A stretch of 64,000 bases of DNA, taken from contig NZ_CAKRAS010000008.1 of NCBI RefSeq assembly GCF_934295145.1, positions 6,480 through 70,479 of the forward strand, in the 5' to 3' direction. Within the stretch, counting starts at the first letter, position 1. Every line of letters begins with the position of its first letter. Under the pieces are notes generated by a model. That model was given only the letters and a program-made list of their open reading frames with translations. It was not told where the DNA came from and did no database searches. Source of the DNA: an uncultured Eubacterium sp. (lineage in GTDB: Bacteria > Bacillota > Clostridia > Lachnospirales > Lachnospiraceae). Both the position numbers and the translations under genes were made by a program. Below, piece after piece: positions 1 to 8,130 of the stretch.

Positions 1-61
1 ATTGTTTGCACGAAGTGCTTTTGTTTGATAGGAAATCCATCGGTATTTTCCTATCAAACAA
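1..61. repeat. 3' end of dispersed intergenic repeat (truncated by window edge)
   Basis: The first bases match the right-hand end of the element at 49987-50158: the GCAC-GAA-GTGC mini-hairpin, then a long palindrome. The palindrome arms are 21-35 and 47-61 (15 perfect pairs, core GATAGGAAA). Relative to the 50.1-kb copy, one base pair in the arm is changed on both sides (TTTGATAGG/CCTATCAAA here, TATGATAGG/CCTATCATA there), so pairing is kept. It lies directly after the leftward tRNA-Thr terminator. Confidence 0.75.
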
Positions 62-62
62 G

Positions 63-90
63 AAAGCCCCGGCAATAAACCGGGACTCTC
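63..90 (-). terminator. Terminator of tRNA-Thr
   Basis: A GC-rich hairpin (arms about 65-72 and 80-87, CCCGG/CCGGG core) just downstream of the leftward tRNA. It is followed on the minus strand by a short interrupted T run that leads into the palindrome at 21-61. Confidence 0.6.
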
Positions 91-100
91 TAAATATTCA

Positions 101-173
<73 letters not shown>

Positions 174-184
174 ATGCACAAAGA

Positions 185-213
185 ATTATACTAGGTTTTT
201 GGAATTGTTGCAA
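185..213 (-). promoter_or_regulatory. Promoter of tRNA-Thr
   Basis: On the minus strand a -35 TTGCAA (208-213), a 17-base spacer and a perfect -10 TATAAT (185-190) lie about 12 bases before the tRNA 5' end, as expected for a housekeeping sigma-A promoter. Confidence 0.8.
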
Positions 214-324
214 GTCTTTTTTTATATTTTCAAAAAAGAATTTTCTTCTTGCCTTTCTGTTCAGACTGTGTTATGTTAAGCAAGTAAAAACTATTATATT
301 CGTCTTATCTTTTTTACATTTTTA

Positions 325-1224
325 ATGCAATATTCAACATTTCAAACAGTCATTATGGAACGTCTGGAACATGACATTCCTGATCCAAAACGAATTTCTA
401 TTCAGAAGGTTACCAAGAACAACGGCATTTTGCTTGATGGATTGTCCATTATGGAAAAAGACTGTAATATTTCACCGACACTCTATCTGGATTATTACTA
501 TGAGTCCTATCAGCACGGAGTTCCTTTTCAGGATGTATATCAGTCGCTTCTGCAGGATTACAAGACACACAAACCATCAGAAAATATCGATCCTGCCTTT
601 TTCACTGATTTTGAGAATATCCGGGACAAGATTGCTATGAAACTGATTCACTATGACCGTAATTATACGCTACTAAAGAAAGTCCCGCACGTACGTTTTC
701 TGGATCTGGCCATCGTCTTCTACTGTCTGATTTCTATGGATATCACACAGGGAAACGCGACGATTCTGATCCATCACTCCCACCTGCAGAACTGGGGCAT
801 TCAGACTTCGGAACTGTTTCAAATTGCCAAAGAAAATACCCAGCATATTTTGCCGGAGCGATTGTACGATATGAATGATGTGTTACATACCCTGACCGAG
901 CGAAAACACATTTCTCTGGATGGAATCTATCCGACGGAACCATATCCCATGTTTGTACTGACCAATGAAACTAACCTCTTTGGAGCTGCCTGCATCCTTT
1001 ATAAAAATCTGCTGAAAAATCTGGCCGAGGAAGCCCAAACGGATTTCTATATTCTTCCAAGCAGCATTCACGAAGTCATCCTTGTTCCGACACTGGACTG
1101 TGACAACTATCCGGAACTTTCCGAAATGGTTCAGGAAGTCAATGACACACAGCTGCAGGATGACGAAATCCTGTCTATACATGCTTATTACTATTCCCGC
1201 AAATCGAATGAGATCACTATGTAA
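325..1224 (+). CDS. DUF5688-like family protein
   Basis: A 299-residue soluble protein with no signal peptide or membrane segment. The N-terminal part holds an NNG-x-LDGLSI stretch (about residues 32-42) followed by NISPTLYLDYYYE (48-60). I recognise this from the DUF5688 family, which is common and often multi-copy in Lachnospiraceae and has no established function. There is no clear Shine-Dalgarno before the ATG at 325, and the in-frame ATG at 355 also lacks one, so the start is uncertain. The gene stands alone between the divergent tRNA-Thr and the convergent glgA. Family assignment is from memory of the motif. Confidence 0.75.
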   Translation: MQYSTFQTVIMERLEHDIPDPKRISIQKVTKNNGILLDGLSIMEKDCNISPTLYLDYYYESYQHGVPFQDVYQSLLQDYKTHKPSENIDPAFFTDFENIRDKIAMKLIHYDRNYTLLKKVPHVRFLDLAIVFYCLISMDITQGNATILIHHSHLQNWGIQTSELFQIAKENTQHILPERLYDMNDVLHTLTERKHISLDGIYPTEPYPMFVLTNETNLFGAACILYKNLLKNLAEEAQTDFYILPSSIHEVILVPTLDCDNYPELSEMVQEVNDTQLQDDEILSIHAYYYSRKSNEITM

Positions 1225-1251
1225 TTTGTTTTATTTTTAACCCATATAAAA

Positions 1252-1337
1252 ATCTCCTGATTCACAGTATGTTGCCGATTGTCTTTTTCACATGCATCAG
1301 CAATTCGTATCGTTTCATCTGTTTTGAATCAGGAGAT
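1252..1337. repeat. Long-spaced inverted repeat between DUF5688 gene and glgA
   Basis: Two perfect 13-base arms, ATCTCCTGATTCA (1252-1264) and TGAATCAGGAGAT (1325-1337), flank 60 bases with no obvious ORF. A second, tight hairpin (arms 1352-1361 and 1364-1373) follows immediately and ends next to the glgA stop. Neither is followed by a good T tract in the direction of the neighbouring genes, so terminator function is only possible. Confidence 0.6.
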
Positions 1338-1375
1338 ACTCCTTGTATTTATCTGTATGATAAATCATACAGACA

Positions 1376-3061
1376 CTATTTTTTCGCTGCTTTTGTTGTA
1401 CCTGTTGACTTTTTCGTCGTAGCTTTTTTCTTTGTAACGCTTGTTTTTGCAGATTGTTTTTCCATTTTCAGTGATTCTGCTTTCTGAATTTCTGCTTCTT
1501 TTGCTGTCTGTTCTGCCTCAAGCATTAGTTTTACCCGAAGTTCTGCTTCCAGACGCTTCTGCTCACGCTCCTCAGACTCCTTTTTCCATGCCCGATCCTG
1601 CTCACGCAGTTTTTCACTGCGGGCAAACAGCCCTTCATAGAGCTCTGCATATTTTTTTGCAGAAGCTGCCCAGGAATAATCCATTGCCATGCCACGTTTT
1701 ACAATATCCAGCCACTCTGACGGATAACCAAAATAAATTTTGCAGGCATAGCGGATCATGTAAAGCATTTCATGCGCATTATAATTATGGAAACTGAAAC
1801 CAGTTCCGGTGTGTTCAAACTCGTTGTAAGCTTCTACCGTATCTTTCAGTCCTCCGGTCTCACGTACCATTGGAACGGTTCCGTAACGCATGCTCATCAA
1901 CTGGCTTAAACCACATGGTTCAAACAGTGACGGCATCAGAAATGCATCACATCCTGAATAAATACGGTGTGCAAACTCTTCTGAATAGCATATATTTGCA
2001 GATACACGACCCGGATATTTCTGAGCAAAGAAACGGAACATGTCTTCGTAACGCTGCTCTCCGGTTCCGAGTACCACGATCTGAATCCGCTCGTCGCCAA
2101 GAATCTCATCCATCATGTAATCTACCAGATCAAACCCTTTCTGATCTGTCAGACGGGATACCATACCGATCAAAAATTTGTCCGGATTCTCTTCCAGACC
2201 TGTCTCCTTCTGAAGTGCAAGTTTATTTGCTCTTTTATAAGTAGGAACATCCCCGGTAAATTTTCTGGCAATGGCAGGATCTTTCTTTGGATCAAACACC
2301 TTATAATCGAGACCATTCACGATTCCGGTCAGCGCAAATGATTTTGCACGCATCAGACCATCCAGGCCTTCGCCGCCTTCGGTGGACTGAATTTCCCTGG
2401 CATAAGTCTCACTGACGGTTGTAATGTGATCCGCATACACAATACCACCTTTTAACAGGTTGGCATTTCCATAGCTTTCCAACTTATCCATTGTAAAATA
2501 AGAACTGTCAAGTCCGGTTACATCGCGGATTGCATCCACATACCAGCGTCCCTGAAACTTCATATTGTGAATTGTGTATACCGTACGTATATAGCGGTAA
2601 AAATCATTCTGACGGAACTGCGCTTCCAGAAATACCGGAATCAGACCGGTCTGCCAGTCATGACAGTGAATGATATCCGGCTGAAAACCAATTTCCGGTA
2701 AAATTGTCAGCACTGCTTTAGAAAAATATCCAAATTTCTCGGCATCCTGATAAATCTGACCATACGGTGCCGGGCCGGCAAAGTAATACTCATTATCAAT
2801 AAAATAAAATATAACACCGTCTTCTTTCAATTCATAGACGCCGGCATACTGCGTCCGCCAGTTTAACTGTACCTGACATTCTGTCACCAGTTTCATTTTT
2901 TCTGCGTATTTTTTATCCATGCACATGTACTTTGGAACTACAACACGCACGTCATATTCTTTCTTCGGAAAATATTTTGGCAATGAACCCACTACATCAG
3001 CCAGACCGCCGGTTTTAATAAACGGTACTGCTTCTGATGATGCAAATAATATTTTTTTCAT
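1376..3061 (-). CDS. glgA: Glycogen synthase with long C-terminal tail
   Basis: A GT5-family starch/glycogen synthase that transfers glucose from ADP-glucose to the non-reducing end of alpha-1,4-glucan in the cytoplasm. The N-terminus carries the ADP-glucose motif KTGGL (residues 16-20), the middle has GMVSRLTDQKGFD, and the C-terminal fold carries PSLFEPCGLSQL with the catalytic Glu. The start at 3061 follows a GGGGGAACAGG ribosome site; an in-frame upstream extension lacks one. Bacterial GlgA is normally about 480 residues. This one is 561, with a last ~81 residues that are first a charged, Glu/Lys/Ala-rich likely coiled coil and then a Lys/Thr/Ala-rich basic tail ending AAKK. Other glg genes are not in the window. 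Confidence 0.95.
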   Translation of the reverse strand: MKKILFASSEAVPFIKTGGLADVVGSLPKYFPKKEYDVRVVVPKYMCMDKKYAEKMKLVTECQVQLNWRTQYAGVYELKEDGVIFYFIDNEYYFAGPAPYGQIYQDAEKFGYFSKAVLTILPEIGFQPDIIHCHDWQTGLIPVFLEAQFRQNDFYRYIRTVYTIHNMKFQGRWYVDAIRDVTGLDSSYFTMDKLESYGNANLLKGGIVYADHITTVSETYAREIQSTEGGEGLDGLMRAKSFALTGIVNGLDYKVFDPKKDPAIARKFTGDVPTYKRANKLALQKETGLEENPDKFLIGMVSRLTDQKGFDLVDYMMDEILGDERIQIVVLGTGEQRYEDMFRFFAQKYPGRVSANICYSEEFAHRIYSGCDAFLMPSLFEPCGLSQLMSMRYGTVPMVRETGGLKDTVEAYNEFEHTGTGFSFHNYNAHEMLYMIRYACKIYFGYPSEWLDIVKRGMAMDYSWAASAKKYAELYEGLFARSEKLREQDRAWKKESEEREQKRLEAELRVKLMLEAEQTAKEAEIQKAESLKMEKQSAKTSVTKKKATTKKSTGTTKAAKK

Positions 3062-3104
3062 CCTGTTCCCCCAATCCTCATTGTAGGTTGTATATTTGTA
3101 AAAT

Positions 3105-3133
3105 ATTATAGCACATTTAGTGACTCTCACCAA
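3105..3133 (-). promoter_or_regulatory. Candidate promoter of glgA
   Basis: On the minus strand, TTGGTG (3128-3133), a 17-base spacer and a perfect TATAAT (3105-3110) lie about 45 bases upstream of the glgA start, in the gap after spo0A. The -35 is weak. Confidence 0.5.
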
Positions 3134-3171
3134 CTGATTTTCTCAGGTTTTCGTTCATCTTCTTTACACTG

Positions 3172-3960
3172 TCAGTTCTCCAGACGGATCTTGTCTGCAA
3201 TCAGTGCAATAAATTCAGAATTTGTCGGTTTCCCTTTTCCGTTATGAATGGTATAACCAAACAATTGATCGATCGTCTCCATCTTTCCACGGCTCCATGC
3301 AACTTCAATCGCATGCCGAATGGCACGCTCTACCCTGCTGGCTGTGGTCTGATATTTTTTGGCAATCGTCGGATACAGGATCTTTGTGATGGAATTGAGC
3401 ATTTCGATGTCATTGACTGACATGATGATCGCATCTCTCAGATACTGGTATCCTTTAATGTGTGCAGGCACTCCGATTTCATGGATCATATCTGTGACAC
3501 GGTTTTCCAGAGACCGGCGTACTTCTGTTTCATAGTTTTCCTGTGAACTTGTCCGACGCATATGAAATGTCTTTCTTGTTTCCTGGCGGCGAACCATTTT
3601 TATACGGTTTACGACAACATCTTTGTCGAAAGGTTTCATTATGTAATAGTCCGCACCAAGCTTGAATGCATCTTCGGTTACACGTTCCTGTCCAATTGCG
3701 CTGACCATGATAAAAGTAGGCGGCTTTTTCAAAGTTTTATCCTTCTTAACTTTGTCGATTACCCCGAGGCCGTCTAATTTTGGCATTACAATATCCAACA
3801 AAACGACATCAGGCTCTTTTGTTCTGATCATTTCATACGCTTCTTCACCATTACGTGCAGTTCCTACCACCTGTAATTCGTCATCTCTTGCCACAATATC
3901 TGACAACAGATGGACCATAAGTTCATTATCATCTGCAATTCCGACATTCAGCTTTTCCAT
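3172..3960 (-). CDS. spo0A: Sporulation master regulator Spo0A
   Basis: A response regulator that, when phosphorylated, commits the cell to sporulation. It has 262 residues, the usual length. The receiver domain shows the acidic pair D10/D11, the phospho-acceptor D56 in LLDIVMP, S87 and K109. The C-terminal DNA-binding domain has the near-invariant TASRVERAIRHAIEVAWSRG helix and the GKPTNSEFIA segment. A strong AGGAGG precedes the ATG. Upstream on the minus strand there is a TATAAT (3999-4004) without a good -35, and a sequence one base off the 0A box TGTCGAA (4026-4032), which hints at autoregulation. In most relatives spoIVB lies immediately upstream; here metal-export genes do. Confidence 0.98.
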   Translation of the reverse strand: MEKLNVGIADDNELMVHLLSDIVARDDELQVVGTARNGEEAYEMIRTKEPDVVLLDIVMPKLDGLGVIDKVKKDKTLKKPPTFIMVSAIGQERVTEDAFKLGADYYIMKPFDKDVVVNRIKMVRRQETRKTFHMRRTSSQENYETEVRRSLENRVTDMIHEIGVPAHIKGYQYLRDAIIMSVNDIEMLNSITKILYPTIAKKYQTTASRVERAIRHAIEVAWSRGKMETIDQLFGYTIHNGKGKPTNSEFIALIADKIRLEN

Positions 3961-4138
3961 ATTTACCTCCTAATGATTCGTATTTTGCGAACAATTGTAT
4001 TATAAACACTGGAAATCACATACCGTGTCGATAATTGTCAACAGACTAAAAATTCTGTTTAATTGTGTTTATATTTCCATATATTACTACACAATTCATT
4101 TAGTTTCAATTTTTTCTTTGTATGAATCAAATATACTA

Positions 4139-4196
4139 TTGACAAGTATGATGTCATATGATTTAATATTCATATGAATACTTAATCATATATTCA
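4139..4196 (+). promoter_or_regulatory. Promoter and ArsR-type operator of the metal ATPase
   Basis: TTGACA (4139-4144), 17 bases, then a -10-like TTTAAT (4162-4167). Overlapping and following the -10 are dyads: the perfect 12-base palindrome ATTCATATGAAT (4168-4179), and ATATGA/TCATAT arms (4172-4177, 4186-4191) spaced by 8. This resembles the imperfect AT-rich 12-2-12 operators bound by SmtB/CzrA-type metal sensors. The likely ligand-sensing repressor is encoded downstream at 6765. Operator assignment is inference. Confidence 0.5.
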
Positions 4197-4221
4197 GAAT
4201 TTCAAACAGGAGGTTTCCCAT

Positions 4222-6513
4222 ATGCATAAATTAAATGACGAAGAGGAATTAGAACACATGCATGCGGAGGATCATTGTAGCTGTGGTTGTTGCGATGATC
4301 ACGGCGAGCATGAACATCATCACCATCACGAGGATGACGAGTATGAACATCATCACCACCATGAAGAAACACATTCTGTAGAGCGTGTCCACAGTGGAAA
4401 CAGTAAAATTTACATTTTGCAAAACCTTGGCTGTGCACACTGTGCTGCAAAAATGGAGGATAAGATCAACAATATCCCAGGTGTTACTGCTGCTACAATT
4501 ACCTACACGACAAAACAGTTATGCCTCTCCGCTGCTGATCCGGATAAATATTTACCGGAAGTCCAGAAAATCTGTGCTTCCATCGAATCAGAAGTAAAAG
4601 TTGTGCCCCGTGATGAATTAGAAAAAGCAAAAAAACAGACTTCAGCCGAAGGTCATTCCAACGAAGAGGATGATGATGATAAAAAAGAACTTGCCTGCAT
4701 TATTTCAGGTGCGATTCTTTTTGTCATCGGTGTTATCTTTCATCACACCATCGATCATACACTTGCTTCTTTTATTATTTTTGCTATTGCATACATCATT
4801 CTCGGTGGAGAAATTCTGGTAAAAGCTGCGAAAAACATCTCCCACGGACAGGTATTTGATGAAAACTTCCTGATGGGCATTGCAACCCTTGCTGCTTTTG
4901 CAATTCGCGATTTTCCGGAAGCAGTCGGCGTTATGCTCTTCTACCGTATCGGCGAATTTTTCGAGGATAAAGCCGTTGAACGCAGCCGTGGTCAGATCAT
5001 GGATGCCGTTGATATGCGTCCGGAGGTTGTAAACCTTGTATCTGGAGACGACACTAACGTAATTCCGGCTGAAGATGCAAAGATCGGTGATATCCTGCTG
5101 ATCCGCCCGGGTGACAGAATCCCGTTAGATGGTGTGATCATCGAAGGCGAAAGCCGTCTGGATACTTCCCCAATTACCGGTGAACCGGTTCCGGTTGGTG
5201 TTTCTGTCGGTAATGAAATCACATCCGGTTGTGTCAATACTTCCGGTCAGTTAAAAATGCGTGTAGAAAAACCATTATCTGAGTCTATGGTTTCCCGTAT
5301 TCTCGAATCTATGGAAAATGCTGCTGCAAGCAAACCAAAACTTGACCGCTTTATCACAAGATTTGCAAAAGTATACACTCCTTGTGTCGTACTTGCCGCT
5401 GTTATCATTGCAATCATTCCTTCCATCGTAAGTGGAAACTGGAATTACTGGATTTACACCGCAATTTCCTTCCTTGTAATGAGCTGCCCATGTGCCCTTG
5501 TATTAAGTGTCCCGCTGGCATTCTTCTCCGGTATCGGTGCCGGCTCCAAAAAAGGGATTCTGTTCAAAGGCGGTCTTTCCATGGAATCCTTAAGTAAACT
5601 TGGCGCTGTTGTTATGGATAAGACAGGAACCATCACAGAAGGTAACTTCAAATTACAGCAAACCGTTTCCACAGGTTCTCTCTCCGAAGACGAACTACTG
5701 GCACTCTGCGCCGGATGCGAACATCATTCCACCCATCCAATCGCTGTCAGCATTGTAACCGCAGCCAAAGGAAAAGGACTCAGCATCGAAGAACCTGCAA
5801 AACTTTCCGAGATCGCAGGACACGGAATTGTTGCTGAAACTAGCCATGGCACTGTTTTATGTGGTAATCATAAATTAATGGACAAATATCAGATTACAAT
5901 GCCGGATCTTTCCACTGCTTCTTACGGTGCAGAAGTATTTATGGCTGTCAATGGTGAATTTTCCGGTTACATGGTTATTTCCGATACCATCAAATCTGAT
6001 GCTGTTTCTGCTATCAGCCAGTTAAAGAAACTCGGTTTGCATTCCGTTATGCTGACCGGTGACGCCAAGTCCGGTGCTGACGCTGTCGCAGCAGCTACAG
6101 GAATTGATGAAGTACATGCAAAATTATTGCCGGCAGATAAATTAGAAGAACTTGGAAAAATCCGCAGCAAATACGGTTCTGTTATGTTTGTCGGTGACGG
6201 TATCAACGATGCTCCGGTGCTGGCCGGTGCTGATGTTGGTGCAGCTATGGGAAGCGGTGCTGACGCAGCCATCGAAGCTGCTGACGTCGTGTTTATGACC
6301 TCTTCCACAGAGGCCATTCCACAGTCCATCTCAATCTCCAGGGCAACTAACCGGATTGCCATCCAGAACGTTATATTTGCGTTGGTGATCAAGATTGCGG
6401 TTATGATCCTTGGCCTGACTGGACATGCAAATATGTGGATGGCTGTATTCGCAGATACTGGTGTAGCCATGATTTGTGTATTAAACTCCATCCGCGCGCT
6501 CTATATTAAATAA
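4222..6513 (+). CDS. Zn/Cd/Co-exporting P1B-type ATPase
   Basis: An ATP-driven heavy-metal efflux pump in the cytoplasmic membrane (CadA/ZntA group), 763 residues. The N-terminus is extremely His/Asp/Glu-rich (two His clusters before residue 50, plus a CSCGCC cluster). It is followed by a heavy-metal-associated domain with GCAHC (Cys 71 and 74). The core has the CPC metal site in SCPCALVLS (422-424), phosphorylated D466 in DKTGT, the HP locus and GDGINDAP. The last membrane helices contain the Lys and DTG typical of Zn/Cd/Pb pumps rather than the Cu type. An AGGAGG precedes the ATG. Its own promoter carries a probable operator, and a zinc-site ArsR gene follows, so zinc is the most likely main substrate. 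Confidence 0.93.
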   Translation: MHKLNDEEELEHMHAEDHCSCGCCDDHGEHEHHHHHEDDEYEHHHHHEETHSVERVHSGNSKIYILQNLGCAHCAAKMEDKINNIPGVTAATITYTTKQLCLSAADPDKYLPEVQKICASIESEVKVVPRDELEKAKKQTSAEGHSNEEDDDDKKELACIISGAILFVIGVIFHHTIDHTLASFIIFAIAYIILGGEILVKAAKNISHGQVFDENFLMGIATLAAFAIRDFPEAVGVMLFYRIGEFFEDKAVERSRGQIMDAVDMRPEVVNLVSGDDTNVIPAEDAKIGDILLIRPGDRIPLDGVIIEGESRLDTSPITGEPVPVGVSVGNEITSGCVNTSGQLKMRVEKPLSESMVSRILESMENAAASKPKLDRFITRFAKVYTPCVVLAAVIIAIIPSIVSGNWNYWIYTAISFLVMSCPCALVLSVPLAFFSGIGAGSKKGILFKGGLSMESLSKLGAVVMDKTGTITEGNFKLQQTVSTGSLSEDELLALCAGCEHHSTHPIAVSIVTAAKGKGLSIEEPAKLSEIAGHGIVAETSHGTVLCGNHKLMDKYQITMPDLSTASYGAEVFMAVNGEFSGYMVISDTIKSDAVSAISQLKKLGLHSVMLTGDAKSGADAVAAATGIDEVHAKLLPADKLEELGKIRSKYGSVMFVGDGINDAPVLAGADVGAAMGSGADAAIEAADVVFMTSSTEAIPQSISISRATNRIAIQNVIFALVIKIAVMILGLTGHANMWMAVFADTGVAMICVLNSIRALYIK

Positions 6514-6515
6514 AA

Positions 6516-6630
6516 AATTGTCGGTGGTATTCTCCTGCTGCTGAAATCTGATTACATCTTGAACCAATGCATACATTACATTATCCTGTATCAGATTACT
6601 TTTAACAGCACAGAGAAACCACCGATAATT
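6516..6630. repeat. Nested palindrome between metal ATPase and arsR-type gene
   Basis: The outer arms AATTGTCGGTGGT (6516-6528) and ACCACCGATAATT (6618-6630) pair over 13 positions with one G-T. Inside, AATCTGAT and ATCAGATT can pair, with short GCTG/CAGC between. The element starts just after the ATPase stop and ends 2 bases before the arsR promoter. It may act as a terminator-like or regulatory RNA structure, or be a small mobile-element remnant. No coding content was seen. Confidence 0.55.
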
Positions 6631-6632
6631 AT

Positions 6633-6661
6633 TTGACTTGCTTTTCATTTTACGTTACAAT
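6633..6661 (+). promoter_or_regulatory. Promoter of the ArsR-type regulator
   Basis: TTGACT (6633-6638), a 17-base spacer and TACAAT (6656-6661) predict a transcript with a leader of about 95 bases before the start at 6765. The leader is unusually G-rich at its 5' end and can form a GCCA/TGGC hairpin. Confidence 0.65.
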
Positions 6662-6764
6662 AAAAATGCTATGCGGGGGACTGTTGCGCCACACGATCGG
6701 ACACCTGGCACAATATTTTTCCTGCAGAGTACAGCTAGAATTTCGATTTGGAGGATACAATACA

Positions 6765-7073
6765 ATGGGGATAGCAAATATGGACGATTCCACTTATGAT
6801 GAAACTTTATATCAGCTCGCTGATTTATTCAAAGTATTTGGAGACCCGACCAGAATACGTATTTTATCAGTTCTTTCCAAACAGGAATTATGTGTTCAGG
6901 ACATTGCTGATGCACTGTCCATGACACAGAGTGCTATTTCACATCAACTTCGGATTTTAAAGCAATCCGCACTGGTCAAATTTCGACGGGACGGTAAAAC
7001 CATCTACTACTCGCTCGCTGATGATCATGTGGCAACCATCATGGCTCAGGGTCTGGAACATGTATGTGAATGA
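6765..7073 (+). CDS. ArsR/SmtB-family metal sensor, zinc (alpha-5) type
   Basis: A winged-helix repressor of 102 residues. The DNA-binding helix is in SMTQSAISHQLRILK and the wing in RRDGKTIYYSL. The alpha-5 helix shows D86, H88, H99 and E102 with the spacing of the SmtB/CzrA inter-subunit zinc site; E102 is the last residue. The alpha-3 motif is ELCVQ rather than the two-Cys ELCVC of cadmium/arsenic sensors, which argues for zinc (or cobalt) sensing. The start at 6765 is chosen because GGAGG sits 10 bases upstream; the longer open frame to 6633 has none. It probably represses the ATPase promoter at 4139 and its own. Confidence 0.88.
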   Translation: MGIANMDDSTYDETLYQLADLFKVFGDPTRIRILSVLSKQELCVQDIADALSMTQSAISHQLRILKQSALVKFRRDGKTIYYSLADDHVATIMAQGLEHVCE

Positions 7074-7095
7074 TTATGTATGATGAAAGGGTTAT

Positions 7096-8046
7096 ATGAA
7101 TATGAAAGAAAAAGCATTGCAAAGACGCAACTCATTTCTGCTTGTTCTGGCGGCTTTTATCTGGGGAATTGCATTTGTCGCACAAAGCGAAGGCGGTAAA
7201 TTCGGACCATATACATTTAACGGCATCCGTTTTTTACTGGGTGCCGCTGTCTTATGTCCGGTAATTCTGATTATGAGCAAAAAGAATCCAGACCACAAAG
7301 CAGCAACTCCTAAGAACAGAAAAGCTCTGATCACCGGCGGTATTGCCTGCGGTATTGTTCTCGGATTTGCAAGTACCCTGCAGCAGCTGGCGCTCTTTTA
7401 CGGAGCAACTGCTGGAAAAGCAGGATTTTTAACTACCTGTTACATTTTAATTGTACCGATCATTGGTCTGTTTTTGGGGAAAAAATGCGGATGGAATATT
7501 TGGATTGGCATTGGTCTGGCGCTGATTGGTCTTTATCTGCTTTGCATGAAAGGTTCTTTCTCTCTGCAGTTGCCGGATCTGCTCCTCCTGCTATGTGCCC
7601 TTGGATTTTCCTTTCACATCTTGTGTGTGGATCATTTTTCCCCACTTGTGGATGGCATCAAGCTTTCCTGTGTCCAGTTTCTGGTAGCAGGTATTGTCTC
7701 TCTGATTCCTGCATTCTTCGTTGATATGCAGCACTCATTTGCCAATATTCCATCTACACTTGCTGCCTTTGGTGCACCTGCTGCCCTGATTTCCCTGCTC
7801 TATGCTGGAATTCTTTCCTCCGGTGCAGGCTATACACTTCAGGTAGTGGGCCAAAAAGGTATCAATCCGACAATTGCATCTCTGCTGATGAGCCTGGAAT
7901 CAGTATTTTCCGTGCTGGGAGGCTGGATCATTCTGCATGAGCGCATGAATGGACGGGAGTTGTTCGGTTGTGCCTTAATCTTTGCAGCAGTTATCCTCGC
8001 ACAAATACCACTGGAAGCTTTCCGCCGGAAATCTTCTACACAATAA
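7096..8046 (+). CDS. EamA/DMT-family transporter
   Basis: A 316-residue polytopic membrane protein of the drug/metabolite transporter superfamily, with about ten hydrophobic helices in two EamA halves. The first half begins with FIWGIAFVAQS and the second ends with GGWIILHERM, typical of family members that export amino acids or related metabolites. The substrate cannot be read from sequence. It starts 22 bases after the arsR stop and so is probably co-transcribed with it. A second in-frame ATG lies at 7102. Confidence 0.85.
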   Translation: MNMKEKALQRRNSFLLVLAAFIWGIAFVAQSEGGKFGPYTFNGIRFLLGAAVLCPVILIMSKKNPDHKAATPKNRKALITGGIACGIVLGFASTLQQLALFYGATAGKAGFLTTCYILIVPIIGLFLGKKCGWNIWIGIGLALIGLYLLCMKGSFSLQLPDLLLLLCALGFSFHILCVDHFSPLVDGIKLSCVQFLVAGIVSLIPAFFVDMQHSFANIPSTLAAFGAPAALISLLYAGILSSGAGYTLQVVGQKGINPTIASLLMSLESVFSVLGGWIILHERMNGRELFGCALIFAAVILAQIPLEAFRRKSSTQ

Positions 8047-8067
8047 TTTTACAATTTTGTACTAAAA

Positions 8068-8108
8068 ATACTCCCAGGTTCCTTTATGATGAAAGGAACT
8101 GGGAGTAT
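8068..8108. terminator. Strong hairpin after the EamA transporter gene
   Basis: A 17-bp stem with one bulged G (arms 8068-8085 and 8092-8108, loop ATGATG). No T tract follows on the plus strand; on the minus strand it runs into TTTTT. It probably ends the transporter transcript or stabilises its 3' end. Confidence 0.5.
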
Positions 8109-8130
8109 ATCATTAAGGAGACATGATTCT

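Noticed and set aside
3062..3133. N-terminal extension of glgA
   Set aside because: The added 24 residues have no ribosome site and overlap the likely promoter, whereas GGGGGA precedes the ATG at 3061.
8086..8130. Earlier ATG for the sugar acetyltransferase
   Set aside because: It is located in the loop of a 17-bp hairpin and lacks a ribosome site; the AAGGAG at 8115 points to 8131.
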